From Undibacterium sp. YM2 (GTDB lineage: Bacteria > Pseudomonadota > Gammaproteobacteria > Burkholderiales > Burkholderiaceae_D), in contig NZ_AP018441.1 in the NCBI RefSeq assembly GCF_009937975.1, positions 558,001-622,000 of the forward strand: a DNA stretch of 64,000 nucleotides. Direction: 5' to 3'. Below the pieces are notes generated by a model that was not told where the DNA came from, ran no database searches, and was given only the letters and a program-made list of their open reading frames with translations. Both the position numbers and the translations under genes were made by a program. This document shows positions 46,499 to 57,000 of this stretch, piece after piece; the first letter of the stretch is position 1, and every line of letters begins with the position of its first letter.

Positions 46499-47083
46499 AT
46501 GTCTTCTTTGCTGGCTCATGTCGCTACTGGCCTGACGCTGTATTTTTGCCGCAGCGATCGGCGGCCACGGCTGCATGTCAGTATGGCTTTGCCGGTTTTG
46601 CTGGCGATTGCACCTGACTTTGATTATTTTGGTATCTGGTTTTTTCATCTGCGCTATGAACAGCGTTTCACGCATTCGCTGTTGTTTTGCCTGCTGACAG
46701 GCGCAGTTGCTTGTTACCTTGTTCGCCGCGTCGGACGGCAATCGCCTGCCATGCCGGGTTTCTGGATATTGCTGCTGGCGGCATGCTCGCATCTCTTGCT
46801 TGATATGCTGGTAGGACGGGCTTTGCCTTTGTTGTGGCCCTTTGTAACAACTGAGTTTTCCCTGCCCTTGATGTTGTTGCCAGGGGCCTCACATACCGGG
46901 CTGGTCAGTTATGCTTTCTGGCGCAACCTGATCATGGAAGCGTGCTTGCTCTTGCCCATGTTGGCGGCCATGGTGATGCTGGTGCGACGCGCATCTGTGC
47001 GGAGCTACATGCCAGAAATCCTGCTGGTACTGGCGATGTGGTCAGGCCTGGTCTTTGCCGGAGGGCGGCTGGCAGCTATCTGA
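46499..47083 (+). CDS. Membrane-bound metal-dependent hydrolase (YdjM-like)
   Basis: A 194-residue protein with about five membrane helices (for example FTHSLLFCLLTGAVACYLV; FWILLLAACSHLLLDMLVG) and the family's conserved metal-site motifs: LLAHVATG at the start, IAPDFDYF (near 38), RFTHSL (near 57) and SHLLLDML (near 99). Such proteins are predicted inner-membrane hydrolases. The product starts 200 bp downstream of the divergent S41 peptidase and is monocistronic. Confidence 0.8.
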   Translation: MSSLLAHVATGLTLYFCRSDRRPRLHVSMALPVLLAIAPDFDYFGIWFFHLRYEQRFTHSLLFCLLTGAVACYLVRRVGRQSPAMPGFWILLLAACSHLLLDMLVGRALPLLWPFVTTEFSLPLMLLPGASHTGLVSYAFWRNLIMEACLLLPMLAAMVMLVRRASVRSYMPEILLVLAMWSGLVFAGGRLAAI

Positions 47084-47100
47084 TAGTTGACTCCAGCATC

Positions 47101-47184
47101 GTGGTAAATTTTTTAACCAATACCCTGTATTTAGTGATAATACCACTTCAACTAATTGTAACTATTGGTATTGTTATGGTATCT
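47101..47184. promoter_or_regulatory. Cluster of TGGTAT-type boxes upstream of chitinase 1
   Basis: Four copies of a TGGTATT-like half site occur in 70 bp: ACCAATACC (47116), AATACCACT (47139), ATTGGTATT (47164) and ATGGTATCT (47176), two in each orientation, forming an inverted repeat. They resemble sites of GntR-family regulators of chitin or N-acetylglucosamine use (NagQ/DasR-like). A related AGATACCACTT occurs upstream of chitinase 2. The remainder of the 47084-47417 gap has no gene. Confidence 0.45.
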
Positions 47185-47417
47185 GAACTGCCTTACCTGT
47201 TTTTATCCTTACGCCCCACAGTTTTTACTTTCCAAAGCCCGATGCGCTGAATTGGACTCTTACTTTGTAACAATATTTTGTTTCCAAAAAAACCACTTGA
47301 CCGCCTGATATTTAAGCAACATCGTTGCCTCAGTTTCTGCTCAAAATGAAACAGGAACGACGAAAATGACCCCACAAAACCGGGGCATTTATCTATCAAC
47401 AGTTCAGGGGGAATAGG

Positions 47418-49406
47418 ATGAGACATAGAACTGGAATTCGCATTAATCACCTCATGCTCAGTCTGGTCGGCGGTATGCTGGCAGCCTGCGGTGGAGGAGG
47501 CAACACCAGTAGTTTGACAGACACACCCAAAGCCGGTGCGCACATGGCAATGCCGCCCGCAGAGGTGCCCAGCAGTTGTGCAGTCTGGAGCAGTACTCAG
47601 GTTTATACCCAGGGCAATTGCGTAACTTATCAGGGCGTAACCTATAAAGCCAAATGGTGGACGCAGGGGAATGTGCCGGGCACAGAACAGTGGGGACCAT
47701 GGGAAGTCAGCGCGGTCACGCCAACACCGACTCCAACGCCCACGCCCACGCCGACTCCAACTCCGACACCTACACCTACGCCCACTCCGACACCGACGCC
47801 CACTCCTACGCCTACACCAGGATGCGCGCCTTATGTGGCGGGAACCAGTTATCTGGCGGGCAGTGTCGTCAGCAATGCCGGCGGCTATTATCGTTGCGAT
47901 GTCGCGGGCTGGTGTTCTACCGGTGCTTCTGCTTATGAACCCGGTGTAGGCTGGGCCTGGACCAGCGCCTGGACTGCGGTGACTGTCAGTGCCTGCCCAA
48001 CGCCAACACCGACACCTACTCCAACCCCGACGCCGACGCCGACGCCGACACCGACACCAACACCAACACCAACACCAACACCAACACCAACACCAACGCC
48101 AACGCCAGTCGGTGGCCGCGAAGTTGGTTCCTACTTTGCCCAATGGGGTGTGTATGGTCGTGGCTATGAAGTGGCAGATATCCACACCACGCAGACACCC
48201 GTCAATGGTGTGCAGACCAGCGTCGCTGATCAATTGACCTTCATTAACTATGCCTTCGGCAATGTGTATGCCAAAAATGGTGGCTATGAATGCGACATGG
48301 TGACCAAGGCAGAGACTGGCAATAACGTTCCGGCACCAGCAGATGCGGGTACTGGCGGTGATGCCTTTGCCGATTACCAGCGTCAGCCAGCACGCACCGT
48401 CGATGGCAAAACCATACCCTGGGACGCCAAGCTCACCGGCAATTTTGCGCAACTGAAATTGCTGAAGGCGGCACATCCTAACCTCAAGGTGTTCATCTCA
48501 CTCGGTGGCTGGACATGGTCGAAGTTCTTCTCTGCCGCAGCAAAGACGGATGCCCTGCGCAAGCAACTCGCGAAGTCTTGCGTCAAGCAATTCATTGCAG
48601 GTGATTTGCCGGTGCAGGATGGCCGCGGTGGTCCTGGTGCAGCCAAAGGTGTGTTTGATGGTATCGACATCGACTGGGAATACCCAGGCGGTGGCGGGCA
48701 GCCGTATAACACTTTTGATGCTGTCAACGACAAACATAACTTCACTTTGTTGATGGCAGAATTCCGTGCGCAACTCGATGCGCAAGGGGCTCTCGACAAC
48801 AAGCGTTATGCGCTGACTGCAGCGATAGGCGCGGGCACTGAAAAAATCGCCCAGACCGAGCCTGCCTTGTATAGCCAGTACATGGATTGGGTGAATGTCA
48901 TGACCTATGACTTCCATGGTGGTTGGGAAAACACCACCAACTTCCATTCACCGCTGTACCATGACCCTGCAGACCCATCCACGGGTGTGCTGGCCAAGTA
49001 CAATAGTGACGATGCCATACAGGCCCTGGTCACGGCTGGTATGCCACGCAATAAAATCTTGCTGGGCATTCCATTCTACGGGCGTGGCTGGAAAGGCGTC
49101 AGTGCCGGGCCAAATGGAAACGGGCTGTACCAGGCGACTGGTGGGTCAGCACCGGCTACTTATGAAGCAGGGATAGAAGACTACAAGGTCTTGAAAAACA
49201 AGGCCGGTACGCGCACCCTGCATCCGGTGACCAAGCAACTGATGTTGTTGACCAATAATGGCGAATGGTGGAGTTATGATGACCCTACTGTCATTGCCAT
49301 TAAAATGAAGTATGTGCGTGACCAGAACCTGCGTGGCGCATTTACCTGGGAGCTTGACGGCGATGCCAGCGGTACCCTGGGTAGCGAAGTCTGGAAAGGG
49401 CGATAA
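47418..49406 (+). CDS. Chitinase 1, GH18 lipoprotein with two carbohydrate-binding modules
   Basis: A 662-residue secreted chitinase. The lipobox LAACGGG (cysteine near residue 20) predicts lipidation. A CBM5/12-type module ([20 protein letters not shown]) is followed by a (Pro-Thr)n linker, a second cysteine-containing module ([20 protein letters not shown] and [20 protein letters not shown]), another (Pro-Thr)n linker and a GH18 barrel from about residue 235. The catalytic [11 protein letters not shown] has the acid glutamate, with [10 protein letters not shown] and the closing [10 protein letters not shown] motif. It degrades chitin outside the cell. The linkers are encoded by CCNACN hexamer microsatellites that can slip. 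Confidence 0.94.
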   Translation: MRHRTGIRINHLMLSLVGGMLAACGGGGNTSSLTDTPKAGAHMAMPPAEVPSSCAVWSSTQVYTQGNCVTYQGVTYKAKWWTQGNVPGTEQWGPWEVSAVTPTPTPTPTPTPTPTPTPTPTPTPTPTPTPTPTPGCAPYVAGTSYLAGSVVSNAGGYYRCDVAGWCSTGASAYEPGVGWAWTSAWTAVTVSACPTPTPTPTPTPTPTPTPTPTPTPTPTPTPTPTPTPTPVGGREVGSYFAQWGVYGRGYEVADIHTTQTPVNGVQTSVADQLTFINYAFGNVYAKNGGYECDMVTKAETGNNVPAPADAGTGGDAFADYQRQPARTVDGKTIPWDAKLTGNFAQLKLLKAAHPNLKVFISLGGWTWSKFFSAAAKTDALRKQLAKSCVKQFIAGDLPVQDGRGGPGAAKGVFDGIDIDWEYPGGGGQPYNTFDAVNDKHNFTLLMAEFRAQLDAQGALDNKRYALTAAIGAGTEKIAQTEPALYSQYMDWVNVMTYDFHGGWENTTNFHSPLYHDPADPSTGVLAKYNSDDAIQALVTAGMPRNKILLGIPFYGRGWKGVSAGPNGNGLYQATGGSAPATYEAGIEDYKVLKNKAGTRTLHPVTKQLMLLTNNGEWWSYDDPTVIAIKMKYVRDQNLRGAFTWELDGDASGTLGSEVWKGR

Positions 49407-49447
49407 GCCTGATTAGTGGAATGGTATAGTCCATTAATAGTGTAGGG

Positions 49448-49489
49448 CTGCGGGTGTGATGAACAATACCATCACATCCGCAGTTTTTT
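49448..49489 (+). terminator. Terminator of chitinase 1
   Basis: CTGCGGGTGTGATG and CATCACATCCGCAG form a 14-bp stem (one G-U pair) with an 8-base loop and six Ts. It lies about 40 bp after the chitinase stop and before the ribosome-binding site of the next gene. Confidence 0.9.
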
Positions 49490-49506
49490 CAGCGAGAGGA
49501 AAGTAC

Positions 49507-50547
49507 ATGAATGCACAACTTGGTTTGCATGCGCCAATAAAGCAAACAGCCCAGCCCATGAGCGATGAATGGCGTCGCTGGATCGCAGAAAATCTGCTGC
49601 TCGGCGCGCATCCGGCAACACTGGAAAATGTCTTGCAAAAAAATTCTTTCAGCCTGCACACAGCACGACTGGAAATCAGTGCAGCTTTATCCAGTCCCTA
49701 TTTTCAAGGCGTGCAAAGGCTCAAAAACCGCCTCGACAAGCGTGACTGGGTATTGGCCATCAATGCCAAACTCGATCAGATAGAACCGATGATGCTGGAG
49801 CGCAAACAGCAGTTATCTGGTGAACAGTTTTTGCATGACTATTACCAGAAAAACCGCCCCGTCATTATTACCGGCATGCTCGATGATTGCCCGGCGCGCA
49901 GCCGCTGGAACCTGACCTGGTTCCGTGAGCATTTTTCTGAACGCCAGGTAGAAGTGCAATTTGGCCGCAATAGCGACGCCAATTATGAAATGAACAGCAT
50001 CGCCCACAAACGCCAGATGCGCTTTGGTGAGTATGTCGATCTCGTGGAAAAAAGCGGCCATAGCAATGACACGTACATGACCGCGAATAACGATTCCAGC
50101 AACCGCAAGGCACTCAATGAACTGTGGGAAGACGTGCCTTCATTGCCCGAATATCTGAAGACCGATCAGGGCAAGCAGGGCTTTTTCTGGTTTGGCCCGG
50201 CGGGCACGATTACGCCTTTCCACCATGACCTGACCAATAATTTCATGATGCAGATCATGGGACGCAAGCGCGTGAAACTCATCGCGCCATGCCACCTCGC
50301 CAAACTGCAAAATGAGCGTCATTGCTTTACGCCTGTCGATGGCCGCAACATCGACCTGACACGCTTCCCCCAGATGCGGGATGTGCCTGTGCTGGAATGT
50401 GTATTGGAGCCAGGCGAGATATTATTCCTGCCTGTGGGCTGGTGGCATTTTGTGGAATCACTGGATATTTCTGTCACCATCGCTGCGACAAATTTTCTCT
50501 GGGATAATGACTTCTTCAGTAATTACCCGGCCAATCACGACTTTTGA
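49507..50547 (+). CDS. Cupin_8/JmjC-like oxygenase
   Basis: A 346-residue protein of the cupin-like (Cupin_8) family of Fe(II)/2-oxoglutarate oxygenases. It reads YYQKNRPVIITGMLDDCPAR, then ITPFHHDLTNNFMMQIMGRK (the HxD iron ligands) and the distal GWWHFVESLDISVTI histidine. The start at 49507 has a GAGGAAAG ribosome-binding site; an earlier ATG at 49456 lies inside the terminator. In related bacteria such genes accompany polysaccharide-degradation or TonB loci. It lies between two chitinase genes, but its substrate is unknown. Confidence 0.88.
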   Translation: MNAQLGLHAPIKQTAQPMSDEWRRWIAENLLLGAHPATLENVLQKNSFSLHTARLEISAALSSPYFQGVQRLKNRLDKRDWVLAINAKLDQIEPMMLERKQQLSGEQFLHDYYQKNRPVIITGMLDDCPARSRWNLTWFREHFSERQVEVQFGRNSDANYEMNSIAHKRQMRFGEYVDLVEKSGHSNDTYMTANNDSSNRKALNELWEDVPSLPEYLKTDQGKQGFFWFGPAGTITPFHHDLTNNFMMQIMGRKRVKLIAPCHLAKLQNERHCFTPVDGRNIDLTRFPQMRDVPVLECVLEPGEILFLPVGWWHFVESLDISVTIAATNFLWDNDFFSNYPANHDF

Positions 50548-50576
50548 TCAACAGTCTTTCATAAGAAGAAAAAGCA

Positions 50577-50607
50577 CTTGCGGCGTATGCCGGAGCGCAG
50601 TTTTTTT
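50577..50607 (+). terminator. Probable terminator of the cupin_8 gene
   Basis: CTTGCGGC-GTAT-GCCGGAGCGCAG folds imperfectly and is followed by seven Ts. It comes 30 bp after the cupin stop. Confidence 0.5.
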
Positions 50608-50620
50608 GTATCGGTTATCC

Positions 50621-50652
50621 ATGCCTTGCCTGTCATCTGACAGGCAAGGCAT
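50621..50652. terminator. Perfect hairpin between convergent genes
   Basis: ATGCCTTGCCTGTC and GACAGGCAAGGCAT form a perfect 14-bp stem around ATCT, immediately after the chitinase 2 stop on the other strand. It lacks a long T run, so it may serve as a shared transcription barrier or an RNA 3' end protector. Confidence 0.55.
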
Positions 50653-50659
50653 TTCTACA

Positions 50660-52332
50660 TCAAGGCAAGGTTTTCAAGACAGCCTTGGTCGGCGCCGAGA
50701 AGTTGTAGCCGTCATGTTTATCCCAGTTGATAGACCAGGTCATGACCCCTCTGAAGCCAGGGTAGGCTTGTTTGGGGACGATGGTGCCGCAGTTCAGCAA
50801 CTTGGTTAAACAGTTCAGCGCATTGCTGACATCTGCCGAAGTGGTAAAACCGGAATTGGCTGAACTACGGCCAGACGGCACACCAAAAGCAACCTGGTCA
50901 GGACGCAGACCGGCAAAGGTATTACCGCCATAGGTAAAGCCCTCGATCAGCATTTTTGCCGTGCCCACCAATTGATCTGCCGAGCCTGCCCTGAGTGGCG
51001 CAGACTGGTAAGGCGTGTAGATATCGCCATTGTTGTAATACTGTGGATGCAGGATAGTCAACTCATCGCGCAGCGCGTTGATGATGGGGATATATGCACC
51101 CCAGATTGAGCCGTAAGAAGTAAAGCCACCTTCCACATATACCCATTCCGGTGCCATCGACAGGTAGAAGCTTGCCCCGACTTTGGCTTTCAGTTTTTTG
51201 ACAGCGACCGGCAGGTAAGTCTGGATAGCGGCACCCTGCGCCACGCCGTTTTCAAGATCAAGATCAATACCATCAAAACCATATTTACTGATGATGCCGT
51301 ACAGACTGTTGGCAAAATTGGTCGCCTCTGCATCAGAGCCTACCGAGACTGAACCATTCTGGCCACCGAGTGACAGTACGACTTTTTTGCCTTGCGCCTG
51401 CTTGGTCTTGATGTCTGCAATAAATTGCGCTTCGCTACCGGCGCCAGGGTCCAGCGTAAAGCTCACATTGCCACCGCCTGCGTTGTCACCAAACGAAACG
51501 ACGATCACATCCCAGTCATTGCTGACTTGCGCGATAGGATAGGTATTACCGCTCGGGTTCGTAAAGTTGTGCCAGTAACCGACCAGTGCATGCTTGGCCA
51601 GGCCAGGGACTGGTGTGGGAGTCGGTGTTGGCGTGGGCGTTGGAGTTGGTGTGGGGTAGGCGTCGGTGTTGGTGTCGGAGTGGGCGTTGGGGTAGGTGTT
51701 GGCGTAGGTGTGGGGCAGGCACTTGATGTGACTGATGTCCACGCGCTAGTCCAGGCCCAGCCTACACCAGGCTCGTAAGCAGATGCACCGGTTGAACACC
51801 AGCCCGCTACATCACAACGATAAAAGCCACCCGCATTGCTGACCACTTTTCCAGCGGCGTATTGGGTGCCGGCGACATAAGCAGAACAACTCGGCGTTGG
51901 AGTTGGTGTAGGAGTCGGCGTAGGTGTCGGCGTAGGTGTCGGCGTAGGTGTCGGGGTTGGTGTGGGCGTTGGGGTTGGCGTAGGAGTCGGTGTGGGCGTT
52001 GGTGTGGCATCACAAGCCCCTTTGCCTGTCCAGGGTTTACCGCTTCCAGACGCGCCGCTATTGGTCGTGGGGTTTTCATTTTGCGTCCACCAGTTTGCCA
52101 CATAATTATTGCCACCGGTGCTGACCAGGGCACCGCCGTTGTAGGCCGTTGCTGCATCCCAGGCCGCATAGCATGCTGTAGAAGCCACTGCTGGCGGAGC
52201 CTGTGGCGGCGTGATTGCCTGCCCGTTGCCTGCTGCACTACCACTGCCACCACCGCACGCAACCAGCAAACTACCGCTCGTTGCGCACACCAGCATGTTT
52301 TGAATCAGGTTTCTTAAAGTCGTATTTTCCAC
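50660..52332 (-). pseudogene. Chitinase 2, GH18 lipoprotein, frameshifted in its Pro-Thr linker
   Basis: A second chitinase. The N terminus has a lipobox (SLLVACGGG), a CBM5/12-type module ([20 protein letters not shown]) and, after a Pro-Thr linker, a cysteine module very close to that of chitinase 1 ([20 protein letters not shown] in both). In the second linker the frame changes at the G run 51653-51656; one added G joins it to the GH18 domain ([20 protein letters not shown], catalytic DGIDLDLENG). The C-terminal catalytic domain ends at 50660. Without the missing base the catalytic half is not translated with a signal. It could be sequence error in a microsatellite-rich stretch. Confidence 0.85.
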
Positions 52333-52489
52333 TGCCGTCTCCCCCGTGATTTTGTGAATTCAGAAAATGTGTTTATTCCCCCAGATACATTCTTGATACG
52401 CTTGCCCTTGCTGCAGACAAGCGCTCAGGATTCAAGCATGTAGGCCTTGAATTTGGACGTCAACTGGTTTTGTTTTTATCTCGCCACTT

Positions 52490-52500
52490 AGATACCACTT
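52490..52500. promoter_or_regulatory. TGGTAT-type box upstream of chitinase 2
   Basis: AGATACCACTT, about 160 bp upstream of chitinase 2, matches the AATACCACTT box upstream of chitinase 1, including the following TAATTG-like bases. It hints at shared regulation. Nothing else is seen in the 52333-52739 gap. Confidence 0.35.
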
Positions 52501-52739
52501 AATTGACAGGCAACAAGATGCAATGGAAATAAGAATCAGGTAAACAACGTGTGCCCTGCTTTTGCCGGGCAATGATCAGACCAGCCATGGCGATTTGCGA
52601 TAGTGGTATTAGGGTTTTTGTAATGCGCAGGAATGATCGCGGGCCAGATGATGGCGCATGTAGGTGCAGACCATCATGCGTAGATAGCTAAGGAAGCAAC
52701 TAAATAAGCCTGCTTATTCGGGCGAGCCCAGGCAAAGCC

Positions 52740-53525
52740 TCACTCCTGATACTTTTCAAATAATTTTGCCAATGTACCTTGACGCTCAAGCAAGGCGATT
52801 GCGGCTTTCAATTTCTTTGCATCTTCAGGCGCTAAAGTTTTTGACAACAGCATATGGAACTCATCTTTGAGCATCAATTTGGGTAGCAGCTTGATCTGGC
52901 CTTCCAGTCCAGCTTGCCGTATGTCGGCCACAATGCCGGGCGAGCGGTGACAATAAAAGCGGCCCCTGCGGGCAAGCAGTTTGTTCAGATTGGACTTGGA
53001 CGAGACTGCGCTGGAATCTACGTGCAAGCCACCCAGGTCTCTCAAACGATCATTGATGGCATAGTTGTGCATGGACAGGATGATGCCGTCCTTGCCCAGT
53101 TTGCGTATGTCATCCCAGCTAGTCACCTGGACGTCGTCATCAGCCCGCACTGCCAGCAGGTAATTGACCGAGAATATGGGGGTCTCGACATAGTCAAAGA
53201 GGAGGGCGCGTTCTTTGGTATGCAGCAAGCCGCAAATGGCATCCATGGGGCCAGAAGTGATACGGACCAGTGGCAACCAGTTTTGATCGCCGACAAACTT
53301 GATGCCAGGTTCCACCGCTTCTATGGCCCGCATGATATCGACACATATACCGCCAACAGCAGGTTTGCCGTCTTGTACTATAGCGATGAATTTAGGGGCA
53401 GACGCTTCTTGCGCCGCTGTCCTGATCAAGCTCTGTGCGCTGGCAGGCCCGGCAAAAAATAACAAAGAGGCCGTGAGCAGAATAAGCCACCCTGCGCTTT
53501 TGATACTCAATGCGAAGCAAGTCAC
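52740..53525 (-). CDS. Periplasmic amino-acid-type substrate-binding protein
   Basis: A 261-residue exported protein of the SBP_bac_3 fold (signal peptide LILLTASLLFFAGPASAQ). It reads FIAIVQDGKPAVGGICVDIM, then MDAICGLLHTKERALLFDYV and SVNYLLAVRADDDVQVTSWD, with the typical hinge and ligand segments, although several expected ligand residues differ from amino-acid binders. No ABC permease or ATPase is adjacent, so it may be an orphan binding protein or a sensor partner. The gene is complete. Confidence 0.85.
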   Translation of the reverse strand: MTCFALSIKSAGWLILLTASLLFFAGPASAQSLIRTAAQEASAPKFIAIVQDGKPAVGGICVDIMRAIEAVEPGIKFVGDQNWLPLVRITSGPMDAICGLLHTKERALLFDYVETPIFSVNYLLAVRADDDVQVTSWDDIRKLGKDGIILSMHNYAINDRLRDLGGLHVDSSAVSSKSNLNKLLARRGRFYCHRSPGIVADIRQAGLEGQIKLLPKLMLKDEFHMLLSKTLAPEDAKKLKAAIALLERQGTLAKLFEKYQE

Positions 53526-53972
53526 GTATTGCCTCCGTTTTTATATTTATTAGCGTCGCATCAGGCTTGATTTTAGCCAGAGACAAGCTTGCGAGCGCTT
53601 TTCATTATTGTACGCCAGCGTATGCGCGATGTCGCTGTGATTCAAGAGAACAGGATTTCATCTGCCACACCAATAGCACCTGAACTGCTCTGCTGTGTAA
53701 CACAGGACCAAGACAGGCCAGGCCAGCGTTCAGTGCCTCTGGCTTGCGCATATTCCCTGGAAAACGCCATTTCCACCACATGGCCCTTGTTTGCTGTCCG
53801 AATCAGGCCGCTTACTTCTCTGTGCCATATGGATTTTCTGCAGAAAAATGTTGCATGTAAAGATACATCATTATTTTTTCTTGATCATGCAAAATGGTAA
53901 AGCTGAATTAAATCAATTCATTACTTTAAAAGTTCAAACAGGATTTGGCTGTTCTTGATTTCTGCGCATTAT

Positions 53973-54079
53973 TGATTGATGTTGAATATCCTCGCTCAGC
54001 TTGGCAAGGTCGGCGCCGGGAGCAACATTAAGCATTTGCTGCTCCCCGCTTTTGCTGATCAAGATCATTCATCATTCAT
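53973..54079. repeat. Structured flanking repeat A
   Basis: This segment matches repeat B (61829-61936) at about 86% over its conserved 87 bp, differing almost only by transitions. It contains a hairpin, GGGAGCA/TGCTCCC (54018-54024 with 54040-54046). In B the stem is GGGAACA/TGTTCCC, a compensatory base-pair change. A overlaps the end of the large NLR-like gene (stop at 54065). The rest of the 53526-53972 gap shows no supportable gene. Confidence 0.75.
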
Positions 54080-57000
54080 TTCTTCAGGGCTGAGCTGCCA
54101 GACTACAGGCCAGTTGTTTTCATCCATGGCACGCCATTTCAGATAACGCCATACATTTCCACTGGCGTTCAACAAAGTGTTAGTGTCGTGAAGCCAGGCA
54201 GCGGCACCGCTTTCCATGATAGTACTGACGCGTAGTGTTTGTCCGGTGGCTGCATCCCACAGGCGTACGGTTTTGTCGTCTGAAACCGAGAGCACGCTAT
54301 GTCCATCCGGCGAAAATATGCAAGACCTCACCCAGTCCGCATGTCCGACAAACACCCGTAGCAGCGTGCCGGTGGCGGTCTCCCACAGGCGCAGGGTCTT
54401 GTCGTCTGAAGCCGAGAGCAGGTGCTGTCCATCAGGTGAAAACACGCAGGACGACACCCAATCCGCATGTCCGGCAAACTCCCGTAGCAGCGTGCCGGTG
54501 GCGGTCTCCCACAGACGCAGGGTCTTGTCACGTGAAGCCGAGAGCAGATGATGTCCATCAGGCGAAAACACGCAGGACGTTACCGTATCCACATGTCCAG
54601 CAAACTCTCGTAGCAGCGTGCCGGTAGCGCTCTCCCACAGGCGCAGGGTCTTGTCGTCTGAAGCCGAGAGCAGGTAATGCCCGTCTGGTGAAAACGCGCA
54701 GGACGTTACCGTATTCGCATGTCCAACAAACTCTCGCAGCAGCGTGCCGGTGGCGGTCTCCCACAGACGCAGGGTCTTGTCACGTGAAGCCGAGAGCAGG
54801 CGATGCCCATCAGGCGAAAACGCGCAAGACGTTACCGCATCCGCATGTCCAGCAAACTCCCATAGCAGTGTCCCGGTGGCGTTCTCCCACAGGCGCAGGG
54901 TGCAGTCGTCTGAAGCCGAGAGCACGCTATGCCCATCTGGTGAAAACGCGCAGGATGTTACCGTATCCGCATGTCCAACAAACTCCCGTAGCAGCGTGCC
55001 AGTGGTGGTTTCCCACAGGCGCAGGGTCTTGTCATGTGAAGCCGAGAGCAGGCGATGCCCATCAGGCGAAAATGCGCAGGACATCACCCAATATGCGTGT
55101 CCAACAAATTCCCATAGCAGCGTGCCGGTAGTGGTCTCCCACAGGCGCAGGGTCTTGTCGTCTGACGCTGAGAGCAGGCTATGCCCATCAGGCGAAAACA
55201 CGCAGGATGTTACCGTATCTGCATGTCCAACAAACTCCCGTAGCAGCGTACCGGTGGCGGTCTCCCACAGGCGCAGGGTGGTGTCGGCTGAAGCCGAGAG
55301 CAGGTGATGCCCATCAGGCGAAAACACGCAGGACATTACCGTACCCGCATGTCCAGCAAATTCTCGTAGCAGTGTGCCGGTGGCGGTCTCCCACAGGCGC
55401 AGGGTGCAGTCGTTTGAAGCTGAGAGTACGCTATGCCCATCAGGAGAAAACGCGCAAGACATCACCCAAGACGAATGTCCAACAAACTCCCGTAGCAGCG
55501 TGCCGGTAGCGGTCTCCCACAGACGCAGGTTCTTGTCGTTTGAAGCCGAGAGCAGACTATGTCCATCAGGCGAAAACACGCAGGACCTCACCTCATCCGC
55601 ATGTCCGACAAACTCTCGTAGCAATGTGCCAGTGGCGGTCTCCCACAGGCGCAGGGTCTTGTCGTCTGAAGCTGAGAGTACGCTATGCCCATCAGGCGAA
55701 AACGCGCAGGACGTTACCCAATCCGCATGTCCAACAAATTCCCGTAGCAGCGTGCCGGTGGCGGTCTCCCACAGACGCAGGGTCTTGTCATGTGAAGCCG
55801 AGAGCACGCTATGTCCATCAGGTGAAAACGCGCAGGATGTCACCCAATCCGCATGTCCAACAAACTCCCGTAGCAGTGTGCCGGTGGTGGTCTCCCACAG
55901 GTAAATGGTGCCGTCATTTGCTGCCGAGAGCAGGTTATGCGCATCAGACGAAAAGACGCAAGACCTTACCCCAGATATATGCCCACGTAACCAGGCTAAT
56001 TTTCTTTGCTCTTCCATCTGATGGCCAGGCGGCACCCAAGCCGCCCGGATTTCTGGTGCCACCTGCGGTCGCATCTGCATACCATCCACCACTGCGTCAG
56101 CCCAACTGCTATTCGCCAATTCACAATGCAGTACCTCTGCCTGCTCGCAACTACTGTGATCAAACACGGCAGCGCGCAAATCGACGTTCCAGAACTTGGC
56201 GCGTCGCAAATTGCCGTGGCTGAAGTCGCAGCCTGCCAGATTCAGGCGACGATGTGTCTGGCTGCTAGGTAGGGGCTCTTCACTGCGACTGCCAAAGCGC
56301 CAGTCGCTCAGGTCTGCGCCCTGCAGGTCCATGCCATCCAGGCGCGGCATGGGCCAGCCTGAAGTGTGGGCGCGCAAGCCGTAGGCCAATTGCAGTTCAC
56401 TAGCCAGCGCCAGGTAAGGGCTGCGCCATGCTGCCATTGTTTGCAAGGGGGCTGGCCCGTCGGCATCCGGATCCCATTCAGCCAATAACTGGCCCAGAAA
56501 GTCCAGGGTTTCGTCACTGACCATGGGCAGGCGCCAGTCCTCGCGCGCATTAACGCTGTGACTGCGCAGTGCCTGTAACAAATACTCTGCCAGGAAGAAT
56601 TCTTGCAAGGATGTATGGGCGAATTCAAAGCGACTGTCTTTGCCCTCCACATCGACACGCTTCAGGAAGGTGGAGTTGCGCAAATCTTCTTGCAATAAAT
56701 CACGCGGTTTGGTTTGAAAGTCTTCATGCGGGCCTTGTTGCGCTAGCCACTGACCCAGCCAGCTTTCCAATTGTCTGGCTGTGATGCCTTTGAGTTTGTT
56801 CCGCCAGAAATGCGCTGCCAGTGCACTCGCCAGCAACAGCTTGTCTTCTGGTTGAAAACTCTGTTTCTCTTTGTCGCGGATCAGCCATTGCTTGGCTACT
56901 TCACGGTATAAGGTGGCACCCGTGACACGCTTGCCCTGGGCGCGCCACTGTTCCAGCATGGGCACAAAGTCGGCCACCAGTTTTAATGTGAAGGGCCGTC

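Noticed and set aside
47719..48110. Simple-sequence CCNACN repeats as a CRISPR or structural RNA
   Set aside because: They are coding microsatellites for Pro-Thr linkers of a chitinase.
53589..53900. 103-residue open frame on the plus strand
   Set aside because: No recognisable pattern or ribosome-binding site; chance frame in a gap.
54216..55904. Several long open frames on the plus strand opposite the WD40 repeats
   Set aside because: They repeat every 126 bp because they mirror the WD40 array; no ribosome-binding sites, and the composition (Arg/Ser/Cys rich) is that of antisense frames.
54215..55990. Possible CRISPR-like array
   Set aside because: Regular 126-bp periodicity without spacer pattern; it encodes WD40 repeats in one continuous frame.
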